A stretch of 64,000 nt of DNA from Saccharothrix longispora (lineage in GTDB: Bacteria; Actinomycetota; Actinomycetes; Mycobacteriales; Pseudonocardiaceae), in NCBI RefSeq assembly GCF_030852425.1, contig NZ_NSDM01000020.1, forward strand, positions 1 through 64,000, in the 5' to 3' direction. The translations under genes were made by a program, and so were the position numbers. Below are positions 16,353 to 24,330 of this stretch, piece after piece (within the stretch, counting starts at the first letter, position 1; each line of letters starts with the position of its first letter). A model generated the notes under the pieces. It saw nothing but the letters and a program-made list of their open reading frames with translations. It was not told the DNA's origin and did not search any database.

Positions 16353-17309
16353 TCAGCGCGAGGGGTCGAGGACGAGCTTCCCGGTCGACCGCCGCGAGCG
16401 CAGGTCCTCGTGGGCGCGGCGCACCTCGGAGAGGCCGTACTCGCCCCCCGGCACGGCCCGCAGGTCGCCCGCGAGCACCAGGTCGAACAGCTCGCCCATG
16501 GCCCGGTGCACCACGCGGCCGGGCAGCGTGAAGGCGTGCGGCAGCCACATGCCGGCCACGGCGGTGGAGCGGACGAGCAGCTTGCCGGGCGGGATCGGCG
16601 ACGGCTGCTCGCGGCTGGCCATGCCGTAGAACGCGAGCCGGCCGAACGGCGCGAGCGCCGCGACGCTCTGGTCGGTGACCGCGCCGCCGGTCATGTCGAG
16701 CACGACGTCGACGCGGCGGCCGTCGTTGGCCTCGCGCAGGGTGGCCGTCATGTCCGGCGAGGTCGAGTCGACGGCCACGTCGGCGCCGAGTCCGAGGGCG
16801 AGGGCGCGCTTGTCCTCGCTGCTGGCGGTGGCGATGACGCGACCGGCGCCCCATCTCTTGGCCAACTGCACGGCGATCGTGCCGACCCCGCCCGCAGCGG
16901 CGTGCACGACGACGGTCTCGCCCTCCTCCAGGTGGGCGCTGCGGCGCAGCAGCAGCCACGCCGTGGCGCCCTGCACGACCATGCTGAGCGCGGTCACGTC
17001 GTCCACGCCGTCGGGCACGTCGAACGCGGTCGCCTCGGGCACGACGGCCTTCTGCGCGTACCCGCCGCCGCCGGAGGTGAGGGCGACGACGCGCCGGTCG
17101 CCGGCGGTGCCGACGACCTCGCCGCCGGGCACCAGCGGCAGTTCCTGCTTGGCCAGGTAGGAGTTCTCGGCCTGGTGGGTGTCGGCGTAGTTGAGGCCCG
17201 CGCGGCTGACGTCGACGAGGAGTTCCCCCGGTCCGGCGACGGGGTCGGGCAGGTCGACCTCGGTGAGGACCTCCGGTCCGCCGAACTCGGTGATCTGGAT
17301 GGCGCGCAC
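16353..17309 (-). CDS. NADPH:quinone oxidoreductase-type zinc-independent alcohol dehydrogenase family protein
   Basis: The 318-residue MDR-family enzyme has an N-terminal GroES-like domain (ITEFGGPEVL, GLNYADTHQAE, VPGGEVVGT) and a Rossmann domain with AAAGGVGTIAVQLAKRWGA (~residues 140-158). Catalytic zinc ligands are absent, as in quinone oxidoreductases. It probably reduces quinones or enones with NADPH. GTG 17309 follows AGGAG, and the preceding SDR stop is 5 bp away, so the two genes form an operon (SDR first). The lipid-metabolism neighbourhood suggests an enoyl or quinone substrate, but this is not shown. Confidence 0.87.
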   Translation of the reverse strand: MRAIQITEFGGPEVLTEVDLPDPVAGPGELLVDVSRAGLNYADTHQAENSYLAKQELPLVPGGEVVGTAGDRRVVALTSGGGGYAQKAVVPEATAFDVPDGVDDVTALSMVVQGATAWLLLRRSAHLEEGETVVVHAAAGGVGTIAVQLAKRWGAGRVIATASSEDKRALALGLGADVAVDSTSPDMTATLREANDGRRVDVVLDMTGGAVTDQSVAALAPFGRLAFYGMASREQPSPIPPGKLLVRSTAVAGMWLPHAFTLPGRVVHRAMGELFDLVLAGDLRAVPGGEYGLSEVRRAHEDLRSRRSTGKLVLDPSR

Positions 17310-17314
17310 GGGTG

Positions 17315-18118
17315 TCAGCTCTCCTCGGGGACGTGGGACGTGGTCAGCGGGTCGCGGGTGAAGCGGACGCGCTCGCCGGTGGCGGTGCGCGGACCGGGCG
17401 GGTTGGGGAAGGTGAACGGGGCGCTGGGACGCCCGGCCTGCACGAACCAGCATTCACCGGGTTGGCCGGAGCGCAACACGGAGACGAACGCGTCGACCAC
17501 GTCGTCCACGCCCATGATGGGCATCCCGGCGGCCTCCAGTGCATCCTTGACGCCGGTGACGATGTTCGTGTCGGCGAACGACGGGCAGACCGCGTTGACC
17601 GTGATGCCGTGGGCGGCGAGCACGGGCCCGAGGCCGCGCACGAGGCCGACGACCGCCGCCTTGTTGGCGCCGTAGAGGGGGTCCATGGGCATCGCCATGA
17701 GGCCGGCCATGCTGGCGGTGGCCACGATGCGCCCGCCGCCGCGCGCCCTGAGCGCGGGCAGGGCGGCGTGCACGCCGTACACGACGCCGTCGAGGTTGAT
17801 GCCCATGACGGTGCGGTACCGCTCGACGTCGAAGTCGTCGAAGGTGAAACCGGTGGCGATGCCGGCGTTGAGCACGGCGACGTCGAGGCCACCGAACCGC
17901 TCGACGGCCAGGGCCACGGCCGCCTCGCTGTCGCGGGGGTCGCGCACGTCGCAGTGGACGAAGGCGCCGCCCACCTCGTCGGCCACGGCCTCGCCGCCCG
18001 CGTCGTCGACGTCGGCGACGACGACCGAGGCGCCGGCCGCGGCGAGCCGCCTCGCCAGGCCCGCGCCGATGCCGTTCGCGGCTCCGGTGACCAGTGCGAC
18101 CTTGCCCGAGAACTCCAC
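17315..18118 (-). CDS. SDR family oxidoreductase
   Basis: The 267-residue classical short-chain dehydrogenase has cofactor motif TGAANGIG (~residues 11-18), Asp in VVVADVDDAG (which favours NAD(H)), and NAG in AVLNAGIA. The active-site Tyr and Lys lie in LYGANKAAVV, preceded by Ser in ATASMAG. The C-terminus ends in a tail rich in Pro, Arg and Thr. GTG 18118 follows AGAGGAGG; in-frame codons further upstream cover the operator-like palindrome. Substrate is unknown; the neighbours suggest a hydroxyacyl or sterol-like alcohol. First gene of a two-gene operon with the quinone oxidoreductase. Confidence 0.9.
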   Translation of the reverse strand: MEFSGKVALVTGAANGIGAGLARRLAAAGASVVVADVDDAGGEAVADEVGGAFVHCDVRDPRDSEAAVALAVERFGGLDVAVLNAGIATGFTFDDFDVERYRTVMGINLDGVVYGVHAALPALRARGGGRIVATASMAGLMAMPMDPLYGANKAAVVGLVRGLGPVLAAHGITVNAVCPSFADTNIVTGVKDALEAAGMPIMGVDDVVDAFVSVLRSGQPGECWFVQAGRPSAPFTFPNPPGPRTATGERVRFTRDPLTTSHVPEES

Positions 18119-18141
18119 CGCGCCTCCTCTGGCGACACATT

Positions 18142-18153
18142 CCGACCAGTCGG
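18142..18153. promoter_or_regulatory. Operator-like palindrome upstream of the SDR operon
   Basis: CCGACCAGTCGG is an inverted repeat (CCGAC, 2-base centre, GTCGG) located 24 bp upstream of the SDR start. Palindromes of this type are common TetR sites near acyl-CoA genes in actinobacteria. It differs from the CTAAGC-N4-GCTTAG sites and might be bound by the second TetR protein (19522-20094). Assignment is inference. Confidence 0.45.
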
Positions 18154-18204
18154 TATGGTTCACCCGACGCGCTCTGGCGTCAAGGCGAGCCCACGAGTAG
18201 GTTA

Positions 18205-18220
18205 CTAAGCGGTTGCTTAG
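18205..18220. promoter_or_regulatory. TetR-type operator, site A (CTAAGCGGTTGCTTAG)
   Basis: A perfect inverted repeat, CTAAGC-GGTT-GCTTAG, lies 25 bp upstream of the fabG-like start. Exactly the same 16 bases occur at 26802-26817, and relatives at 26820-26835 and 30192-30207, all upstream of acyl-CoA-related genes. The TetR encoded at 26874 is the natural candidate ligand-responsive repressor. Confidence 0.75.
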
Positions 18221-18245
18221 GCCCGCAGATCAAGGAGGACTGACC

Positions 18246-19007
18246 GTGGCCGAGACTGACGCACGGGTGGCGATCGTCACCGGCGCCGCGCGGGGCATCG
18301 GCGCCGCCGTAGCCACCCGCCTCGCGCAGGACGGGTTCGCCGTCGCGCTGCTCGACCTGGACGAGGACGGCTGCGCGGACGCCGTCGGGAAGATCCGGGC
18401 CGCGGGCGGCACGGCCCTCGCGGTGGGGGTGGACGTCGGCGACAGCGCCGCGGTGGAGGCGGCCGTGCAGCGCGTGGCCGACGAGCTGGGCCCGCCGGTC
18501 GTCCTGGTGAACAACGCGGGTGTCCTGCGCGACAACCTGCTGTTCAAGATGACCGACGACGACTGGGACACGGTCGTGAACGTGCACCTGCGGGGCTCGT
18601 TCCTGATGAGCCGCGCGGTGCAGCGGTACCAGACGAAGGCGGGCTGGGGCCGGATCGTGAACCTGTCCAGCACCTCCGCGCTGGGCAACCGGGGCCAGGC
18701 CAACTACGCCGCCGCCAAGGCGGGCCTCCAGGGCTTCACCAAGACGCTGGCCATCGAGCTGGGCAAGTTCGGCGTCACGGTCAACGCGATCGCCCCGGGC
18801 TTCATCGCCACCGACATGACCGCCGCCACCGCGGCCCGCGTCGGCGTGGACTTCGAGGACTTCAAGAAGGGCGCCGCCGCCGCCATCCCGGTCGGCCGCG
18901 TCGGCACGCCCGAGGACATCGCGCACACGGCGTCGTTCCTGGTGAGCGACGGCGCGGGGTTCGTGTCCGGTCAGGTCCTGTACGTCGCCGGCGGACCGAA
19001 GGACTGA
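18246..19007 (+). CDS. 3-oxoacyl-ACP reductase-like SDR (FabG family)
   Basis: The 253-residue SDR has TGAARGIG cofactor motif (~residues 12-19), VLVNNAGVLRDN, Ser in NLSSTSALG, the catalytic YAAAKAGLQ, and the PGFIATDMT loop typical of FabG-type reductases. It would reduce a 3-oxoacyl thioester or oxidise a 3-hydroxyacyl-CoA. GTG 18246 is preceded by AAGGAGG at good spacing. The operator site A lies just upstream and a MaoC dehydratase follows with one base between. The pair covers hydroxyacyl oxidation/reduction and (de)hydration, two adjacent steps of a beta-oxidation-like or synthesis cycle. Confidence 0.88.
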   Translation: MAETDARVAIVTGAARGIGAAVATRLAQDGFAVALLDLDEDGCADAVGKIRAAGGTALAVGVDVGDSAAVEAAVQRVADELGPPVVLVNNAGVLRDNLLFKMTDDDWDTVVNVHLRGSFLMSRAVQRYQTKAGWGRIVNLSSTSALGNRGQANYAAAKAGLQGFTKTLAIELGKFGVTVNAIAPGFIATDMTAATAARVGVDFEDFKKGAAAAIPVGRVGTPEDIAHTASFLVSDGAGFVSGQVLYVAGGPKD

Positions 19008-19008
19008 C

Positions 19009-19461
19009 ATGCGGGTATTCGCGAACCTCGACGAACTGGCCGCCGCCCGGGGCGAGCACCTGGGCTTCGGCGACTGGCACGAGATCACCCAGGACGAGAT
19101 CAACCTGTTCGCCGACGCCACCGGCGACCACCAGTGGATCCACGTCGACCTGGAGAAGGCCGCCGCCGGACCGTTCGGCGCCCCGGTCGCGCACGGCTAC
19201 CTCACGCTGTCGCTCATCCCGATGCTGGTGCGCGACGTCTACACCGTCCAGGGCTTGAAGATGGGCGTGAACTACGGCCTGAACAAGGTCCGCTTCCCCA
19301 GCCCGGTCACGGTGGGCTCGCGCGTCCGGGCGGGCGCCGAGCTGGTCGAGATCACCGACACCGCGCAGGGCAGGCAGGCGGTGGTGAAGGTGACCGTCGA
19401 GATCGACGGCCACCCCAAGCCCGCGTGCGTCGCCGAGACCGTGGTGCTGCTCGTCGCCTAG
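19009..19461 (+). CDS. MaoC-like (R)-specific enoyl-CoA hydratase
   Basis: The 150-residue single hot-dog-fold protein has the hydratase 2 motif FADATGDHQWIHVD (~residues 35-48), with the catalytic Asp and His, followed by FGAPVAHGYLTLSLIP. This is a full-length stand-alone MaoC. It hydrates trans-2-enoyl-CoA to the (R)-3-hydroxyacyl-CoA or the reverse. The ATG comes one base after the fabG stop, so it is the second gene of the operon under operator site A. A hairpin (19483-19510) closes the unit. Confidence 0.9.
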   Translation: MRVFANLDELAAARGEHLGFGDWHEITQDEINLFADATGDHQWIHVDLEKAAAGPFGAPVAHGYLTLSLIPMLVRDVYTVQGLKMGVNYGLNKVRFPSPVTVGSRVRAGAELVEITDTAQGRQAVVKVTVEIDGHPKPACVAETVVLLVA

Positions 19462-19482
19462 CGGGAGGACTCGGCGGAACCG

Positions 19483-19510
19483 CCGGGCCACGTCCCCCGG
19501 CGTGGCCCGG
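19483..19510. terminator. Bidirectional hairpin between maoC-like and tetR genes
   Basis: CCGGGCCACG (19483-19492) pairs with CGTGGCCCGG (19501-19510), an 8-base loop between convergent genes. Confidence 0.75.
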
Positions 19511-19521
19511 TGCCCCGCACC

Positions 19522-20094
19522 CTAGGCGGGGCGCAGCGACCCCAGCAGCAGATCGGCGAAGTGCCCGCCGACCTGCTCGGCCGACAGCGGGCCGTCCGCG
19601 CTGTACCACTGGCCGAGGTGGTGCACGGTGCCGAAGAAGTAGTGGACGGTGAGGTCCGCGGGCACGTCGGCGCGGAACACCCCCGCCTCCTGGCCCTCCT
19701 CGACCAGCGAACGGAACCGCTCGTGGTAGCGGCGTCGCTCGGCGCGCACCTCGCGGCGCTTGTCCTCCGCCAACTGGTCGGCCGAGCGGAAGTACACGCG
19801 GGCCTGGTCGAAGTTGTCCACGGAGGTCACGACGACGTCCACGGCGGCGGCGCGCAGCCGTTCGGCGACCGGCGCGGACCCGTCCGCGATCCCCACCAGC
19901 CGCTCGGTCTGCATCCGCAGCAGGCTGCCGTAGATCTCGTGCAGCAGGTCGTCCTTGGACCCGAAGTAGTGGTACATGGCGCCCTTGGTGACGCCCGCCA
20001 GGTCGACGATCTCCTGCACCGCGACCCGGTCGAAGCCCTTCGCGGCGAACAGCCGGGTCGCCGCGTCGATCAGCCGCTCCGGTACCGATGCCAT
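19522..20094 (-). CDS. TetR/AcrR family transcriptional regulator
   Basis: The 190-residue regulator has an N-terminal TetR helix-turn-helix (LIDAATRLFAAKGFDRVAVQ then GVTKGAMYHYFGSKDDLL). Its all-helical ligand domain contains LAEDKRREVRAERRRYHERF and TVHYFFGTVHHLGQWY. ATG 20094 is chosen because the family N-terminus (MASVPERLIDAATRLF) starts there. It is convergent with the fabG-maoC pair. The ligand domain resembles TetR proteins linked to fatty-acid or acyl-CoA genes, and it could control the SDR operon via 18142-18153 (inference). Confidence 0.9.
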   Translation of the reverse strand: MASVPERLIDAATRLFAAKGFDRVAVQEIVDLAGVTKGAMYHYFGSKDDLLHEIYGSLLRMQTERLVGIADGSAPVAERLRAAAVDVVVTSVDNFDQARVYFRSADQLAEDKRREVRAERRRYHERFRSLVEEGQEAGVFRADVPADLTVHYFFGTVHHLGQWYSADGPLSAEQVGGHFADLLLGSLRPA

Positions 20095-20117
20095 GCGCCA
20101 AGCATCGCACGCGGCGA

Positions 20118-20873
20118 TCACTGGAACATCGCGATGGGTCGCACGACCAGGTGCCCCTCCTCCGCCTTCCACGCCTGCACCTTGCCCAGGCACCGGGCGT
20201 GGAACCCGCCGTCGGGCACCACGTCGTCGCGCAGCCCCGAGTCCAGGCACTCGACGCGCACCTGCGGACCGGTCTCCGGGTCGTCCGGGTCGCCGAACGG
20301 GGCCAGGAACACCGTCGTGCCGTCGCCCTGGGAGTGGACCCGGAACACGCCCTTGACCGACACGTACGAGTCGACGCGCCGCAGCCGCACCGCCCCCGAG
20401 GCGCCCAGGTGCTGCTCCAGGGCGGTGTTGCGCAGCAGCGTCCGGTCGCGCAGGTCCACGTGCACCACGCCGGAGGCCGACTCCAGCGCGCCCAGCAGCA
20501 CGCCGATCACCGCGATCGGCTCGGAGTTCTCGATGTAGGTCTTCACCACCTCGCGCCCGGACGTGCGCACGCCCTCCACCCCGAGGTCGAGGCCCTTGAG
20601 CGCGATCTTGCCGTCCTTGGTGACGCCGACGCGGTCCACGACCTCCTTGGTCATCGCGTCGCCGTACCGGCCGACCTGGTAGAGGTCCATCACGGACTTC
20701 TCGTTGAGGTAGATCGTCAGCCCCGGCACGTCGCGCGGGGGCGCGAACCGGTGCCGGGAGCGCCACGCCCACACCGCCACGCCGACGGCGACGAGCAGCG
20801 CGAGGGCGGTCACCACCCACACGACCGCCCACGGCCACCAGACGGACCACCACAGCGCCCTATCGACAGCCAC
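20118..20873 (-). CDS. Membrane protein of unknown function, third gene of the SBP/VWA operon
   Basis: The 251-residue protein has one N-terminal membrane helix rich in Trp (VVWVVTALALLVAVGVAVWA, ~residues 17-36) followed by an Arg-rich stop. The extracytoplasmic or cytoplasmic remainder is mixed beta/alpha with LTIYLNEKSVMDLYQVGRYG and KGLDLGVEGVRTSGREVV. I do not recognise a family. GTG 20873 lies behind GAGGGAG and overlaps the stop of the VWA gene by 14 bases, so it is translationally coupled to it. The context argues for a complex with the two upstream proteins at the membrane. Confidence 0.65.
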   Translation of the reverse strand: MAVDRALWWSVWWPWAVVWVVTALALLVAVGVAVWAWRSRHRFAPPRDVPGLTIYLNEKSVMDLYQVGRYGDAMTKEVVDRVGVTKDGKIALKGLDLGVEGVRTSGREVVKTYIENSEPIAVIGVLLGALESASGVVHVDLRDRTLLRNTALEQHLGASGAVRLRRVDSYVSVKGVFRVHSQGDGTTVFLAPFGDPDDPETGPQVRVECLDSGLRDDVVPDGGFHARCLGKVQAWKAEEGHLVVRPIAMFQ

Positions 20874-22314
20874 GGATCTCCCTCACCGCCTCCGGCAGCG
20901 ACCCGGAGGTCGCGTCCACGACCCGGCCGCCGCCCGCCAGCGCCACCCGGGCCAGCTCAGCCGGGTCGGCCTCGCCGAACCGGATCGCGTACGTGCGGGG
21001 CGGGGCGGGCCACGCGGCCAGCAGTTCGTCCGCGCTCATCCCCGCGTTGTTCTCGCCGTCGGTCATCAGCACGACCGTGCCGCCGCCCGCGAGCCGGTAG
21101 GCGTGGTCGAGGGCGGAGAAGATCGCCGTGTGGCCGGCCAGCCCCGCCGAGCCCAGCGCCCGCGACAGCTCCGCCAGGTCGGCCTCGCCGCGCACGGTCA
21201 CCGACCGCTCCTCCAGCACGGTCCCGGCGAACCGCACCAGCACCACCGTCTCCCCCACCCGGAACCGGTCGAAGCCGCCGCCGAGGCCCAGCGTCGCGAA
21301 CACCTCGCGCAGCCCGGCGATGCGCGGGCCCTCCATCGACGTGGAGTGGTCGAGCACGAACACCACGGTGGCGGGCTGCCCGGCCCGGTCGTAGGCGGCG
21401 AGCAGGGAGTCCACCACGTCCTGCGTCGCCGGGAAGTACAGCGCCGTGCCGACGGGTTCGCGCAGCTGCGCCACGCGATCCAGCGAGGCGTCGACCGGGC
21501 GGCGCAGCGTGCGCTCCATGATCGACTTCTGGGCGGACGGCGTGCGCAGCCAGTCCACCACCCGGTCGTAGACCGCCCGCTTGCCCGGTTCGAGCAGCAT
21601 CAGCGGGTAGTCCGACAGCACGATGCCGTCACGCGGGTAGACGACGTCCAGCGGTTCGCGCAGCCGCCCGGAGGCGTTGAGCGACAACACGGTCGACTCG
21701 TAGCCGACGACGGCGTCCACCTCGTCCTGCCGCCGCACGTACTCCTCGGCGACCTCGGCCGCGCCGTCCGCGCCGACCACCCGGCCGGTGAGGAAGCCCT
21801 GGAGCTTGTCGCACGCCACGTCCCCGGGGCGCAGCGCCGCGCCGGTGCCCGCGGCGGCCGTGGCGACGCCGATCAGCGCGGCCAGGCCGCTGCCGGCCAC
21901 CCTCGGGTCGGCCATCGCGAACCGCAGCTCCCCCGCCGCCGCGCGGGCCGCCACGTCCGCCCACGACCCGCCGCGCAGCCCGTCCGCGCGGCCCGCCTTC
22001 ACGCCCAGCACCAGCGGCGAGAGCATCGTGCTGGTGGACAGCGGCACGTCGGCGCCGCGCAGCCGCAGGTAGCGGTTGGTGGCCAGCCAGGCGAGGTCGT
22101 GGCCGGTGCCCGCGGCCAGCTCCTCGCTGGCCCGCACCGTGCCCCGGTAGTCGAGCTTCAGCTCCACGCCGGTGTCGCGGCGCAGGTCGGCCAGCACCGG
22201 TTCGAGGTCGGCCAGCTCTGAACCGGCGAGCACGGTCACCACGACGGGGTCGGGCGTCGCGGTCGTGCAGCCGCCCACCAGCGCCAGGACCAGCAGTGCG
22301 GCGAGCCGCCTCAC
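20860..22314 (-). CDS. Lipoprotein: solute-binding-like domain fused to a von Willebrand A domain
   Basis: The 484-residue lipoprotein has a signal with lipobox LVLALVGGC (Cys ~16). Residues ~25-295 form a bacterial extracellular solute-binding fold (VTVLAGSELADLEPVLADL, DLAWLATNRYLRL, VVYPRDGIVLSDYPL). Residues ~310-475 are a VWA domain with intact MIDAS: DxSxS in VFVLDHSTSMEG, Thr in LAGHTAIFSALD, Asp in VLMTDGENNAG. Such fusions bind a ligand or partner at the outer face of the membrane via a metal ion. Start and stop overlap both neighbours (GTGA upstream), so the three-gene operon is tight. No permease or ATPase is nearby. Function unknown. Confidence 0.8.
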   Translation of the reverse strand: MRRLAALLVLALVGGCTTATPDPVVVTVLAGSELADLEPVLADLRRDTGVELKLDYRGTVRASEELAAGTGHDLAWLATNRYLRLRGADVPLSTSTMLSPLVLGVKAGRADGLRGGSWADVAARAAAGELRFAMADPRVAGSGLAALIGVATAAAGTGAALRPGDVACDKLQGFLTGRVVGADGAAEVAEEYVRRQDEVDAVVGYESTVLSLNASGRLREPLDVVYPRDGIVLSDYPLMLLEPGKRAVYDRVVDWLRTPSAQKSIMERTLRRPVDASLDRVAQLREPVGTALYFPATQDVVDSLLAAYDRAGQPATVVFVLDHSTSMEGPRIAGLREVFATLGLGGGFDRFRVGETVVLVRFAGTVLEERSVTVRGEADLAELSRALGSAGLAGHTAIFSALDHAYRLAGGGTVVLMTDGENNAGMSADELLAAWPAPPRTYAIRFGEADPAELARVALAGGGRVVDATSGSLPEAVREIRGCR

Positions 22315-23486
22315 AGGGGCACCCCGCTCGGGCAGCGGGCGACCTCGCCGATCATCGCCGCCAGGTCCTCGGACCTGGGCAGGAACGTCTCGGTGCCGCC
22401 CGCGCCGGGGTCGGGTTCCTCGATGCCGCGCCCCGCCAGCACGTCGCCCAGGGACGCGCTGCCCGCGCGGCCGAGCCGGAACCCCAGCTCCAGCGCGCGC
22501 CGCCGCAGGTCCGGGTCGGTGTCCAGCAGCCGGCCCACCCGCTCCCCCGCCTCGCTGAACGCGATCAGCCACGGCTCGGTGTGGTGGTGGGCGTCGGGGT
22601 AGAGCAGCACGCGGGAGGCGTCCACCGCGCCCGTCTCCTGCTTGGTGCGGATCTGGTAGGCCAGGTACTGGTGCTCGTAGACGACGCCGACGGGCGCGAA
22701 CGTGCGGCCGTCCGGTGCGAAGAAGGTGCGGCCGATGCCCGCGCCGAACTGGCCCTCGACCTCGAACAGCGGCCGGACGCGGGCCGCGACCTCCGCCGCG
22801 TCGGCGGCGGTGGGCGTGCGCTTGCCGTTGAGCGCGAACGCGACCAGCCCGAGGTAGGCGGCGCCGGAGTAGGCCCGGCACGGGTCGGGCGACTGGGCGA
22901 TGACCTGGTTGGCGTTGCCCAGGCCCGTGCCCAGCGCGGCCCAGGTCGTGTGCGACCGGGTCAGCTCGACGAACGCGGCCATGTCGAGCCGGTAGTAGAG
23001 CGAGCCCTCGCTGCGGGGCGTGGCGACGCCCCCGGGCCCGAGCGCGTCGGCGTACTCGCGGAACGCGGCGACCACCAGCGGCGTGGTGAACGGGTAGAAC
23101 AGCGTGCCGCCCAGCTCGTCGTGGATGCGCCGGGCGGTGACCTGGCCGGACGGCATGACGAAGTCGAAGGAGTCGGCCTTGTCCCGGGAGATCTCCAGCG
23201 AGCCGCCGGAGTCGGTCAGGTGCACCTGGATGCCCTTGGACATCAGGATGCGGCGGACCTCTCCGTCGTTGAAGAAGTCCGCCTTCGACGCCATCAGGGC
23301 GCGGACGACGGTGACGGCCTGGAACGGCAGGGCGACCGTGCCTCCCGCGAACAGCGCGACGACCCCCACGAGCGCCAGGCCCGCGGAGACGCCGAACGGC
23401 AGCAGGAAGCGCTTGCGCCGGAAGACCGGGCGAGGCGGGTCGAGGACGGTCAAGCCTGGCTCGTCGGTCGTGCTCGTCGCGACCAC
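22311..23486 (-). CDS. Membrane-anchored solute-binding-like protein, first gene of SBP/VWA operon
   Basis: The 391-residue protein has a short cytoplasmic basic head, one membrane helix (LLPFGVSAGLALVGVVALFAGG cut to its core at ~residues 29-48) and a large outer domain. That domain shows FFNDGEVRRILMSKGIQVHL, FDFVMPSGQVTARRI and VIAQSPDPCRAYSGAAYLGL, consistent with a type 2 solute-binding fold as found in VWA-associated clusters. It starts at GTG 23486 behind GGGGAG and ends overlapping the next gene (TGA within GTGA). The ligand is not evident and no transporter genes accompany it. Confidence 0.65.
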   Translation of the reverse strand: MVATSTTDEPGLTVLDPPRPVFRRKRFLLPFGVSAGLALVGVVALFAGGTVALPFQAVTVVRALMASKADFFNDGEVRRILMSKGIQVHLTDSGGSLEISRDKADSFDFVMPSGQVTARRIHDELGGTLFYPFTTPLVVAAFREYADALGPGGVATPRSEGSLYYRLDMAAFVELTRSHTTWAALGTGLGNANQVIAQSPDPCRAYSGAAYLGLVAFALNGKRTPTAADAAEVAARVRPLFEVEGQFGAGIGRTFFAPDGRTFAPVGVVYEHQYLAYQIRTKQETGAVDASRVLLYPDAHHHTEPWLIAFSEAGERVGRLLDTDPDLRRRALELGFRLGRAGSASLGDVLAGRGIEEPDPGAGGTETFLPRSEDLAAMIGEVARCPSGVPL

Positions 23487-23568
23487 GGGACTCCCCTGCG
23501 CCGGTGATCGAGGTGCCGGACCACCAGGTTAGGTCGCCCCGTGCCGCGACGTCACCACAACCGGCGAA

Positions 23569-24330
23569 TCAGCCCCCGAGCGTCACGCCGCCGTCGACGA
23601 CGAACGTCGCGCCGGTGGTGTAGCCACCCGCCGGGGAGGCGAGGAACACCACGGCCGCCGCCAGCTCCTCCGGATCGCCCACCCGGCCCAGCGGCAGGCG
23701 CGCGATGTGCCCCTCCAGGTAGCCCTCGGGGTACTGGTCGGTCATCTCGGAGGCGAAGTAGCCGGGCGCGAGGGCGTTGACCCGGATGCCCTTGCGGCCG
23801 GTCCACTGCTGGGCCAGGTCGCGGGTCAGGCCGAGCAGTCCGGCCTTCGACGCGGAGTAGGCGGCCTGCGGCAGCCCGCCGGAGACCAGGCCGAGCACGG
23901 ACGACACGTTGACGATCGACCCGCCGTCGGTCATCACGGCCGCCGCCGCCTGGGCCATCCAGTAGGCGCCGTTGAGGTTGACGTCCATGACGCCGAGGAA
24001 CTGCTCGGGCGTCTCCCGCGACGCGGGCACCGCGGAGGCCACGCCCGCGTTGTTCACCAGCACCGCGACCCGGCCGAAGTCGGCGGCGGCGCGGGCCACC
24101 TCGCGGCAGTCGTCGGGCTGCGCCACGTCCGCGGCCACGACCAGCGCCCGCCGGCCGGCCGCCTCGACCAGCCGCGCGGTGGCCTCCAGGCGGTCCACGC
24201 GCCGCGCGGCCAGCACGACGTCCGCGCCCGCCTCGGCGAGGCCCTTGGCGAACGCCACGCCCAGGCCCGACGACGCGCCGGTGACGATCGCGACCTTCCC
24301 GTCGAGCCGGAACTTGTCGAGGATGCCCAT
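23569..24330 (-). CDS. SDR family oxidoreductase (FabG-like)
   Basis: The 253-residue short-chain dehydrogenase has TGASSGLG (~residues 17-24), Arg in LAARRVDRLEA (favouring NADP(H)), NNAGVAS, Ser in NVSSVLGL and the catalytic pair in YSASKAGLLG. The ending VVDGGVTLGG is canonical. The ATG overlaps the thiolase stop by one base (TGATG), so it is translated together with the thiolase and likely handles a 3-hydroxyacyl-CoA or related alcohol in the same pathway. Confidence 0.9.
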   Translation of the reverse strand: MGILDKFRLDGKVAIVTGASSGLGVAFAKGLAEAGADVVLAARRVDRLEATARLVEAAGRRALVVAADVAQPDDCREVARAAADFGRVAVLVNNAGVASAVPASRETPEQFLGVMDVNLNGAYWMAQAAAAVMTDGGSIVNVSSVLGLVSGGLPQAAYSASKAGLLGLTRDLAQQWTGRKGIRVNALAPGYFASEMTDQYPEGYLEGHIARLPLGRVGDPEELAAAVVFLASPAGGYTTGATFVVDGGVTLGG

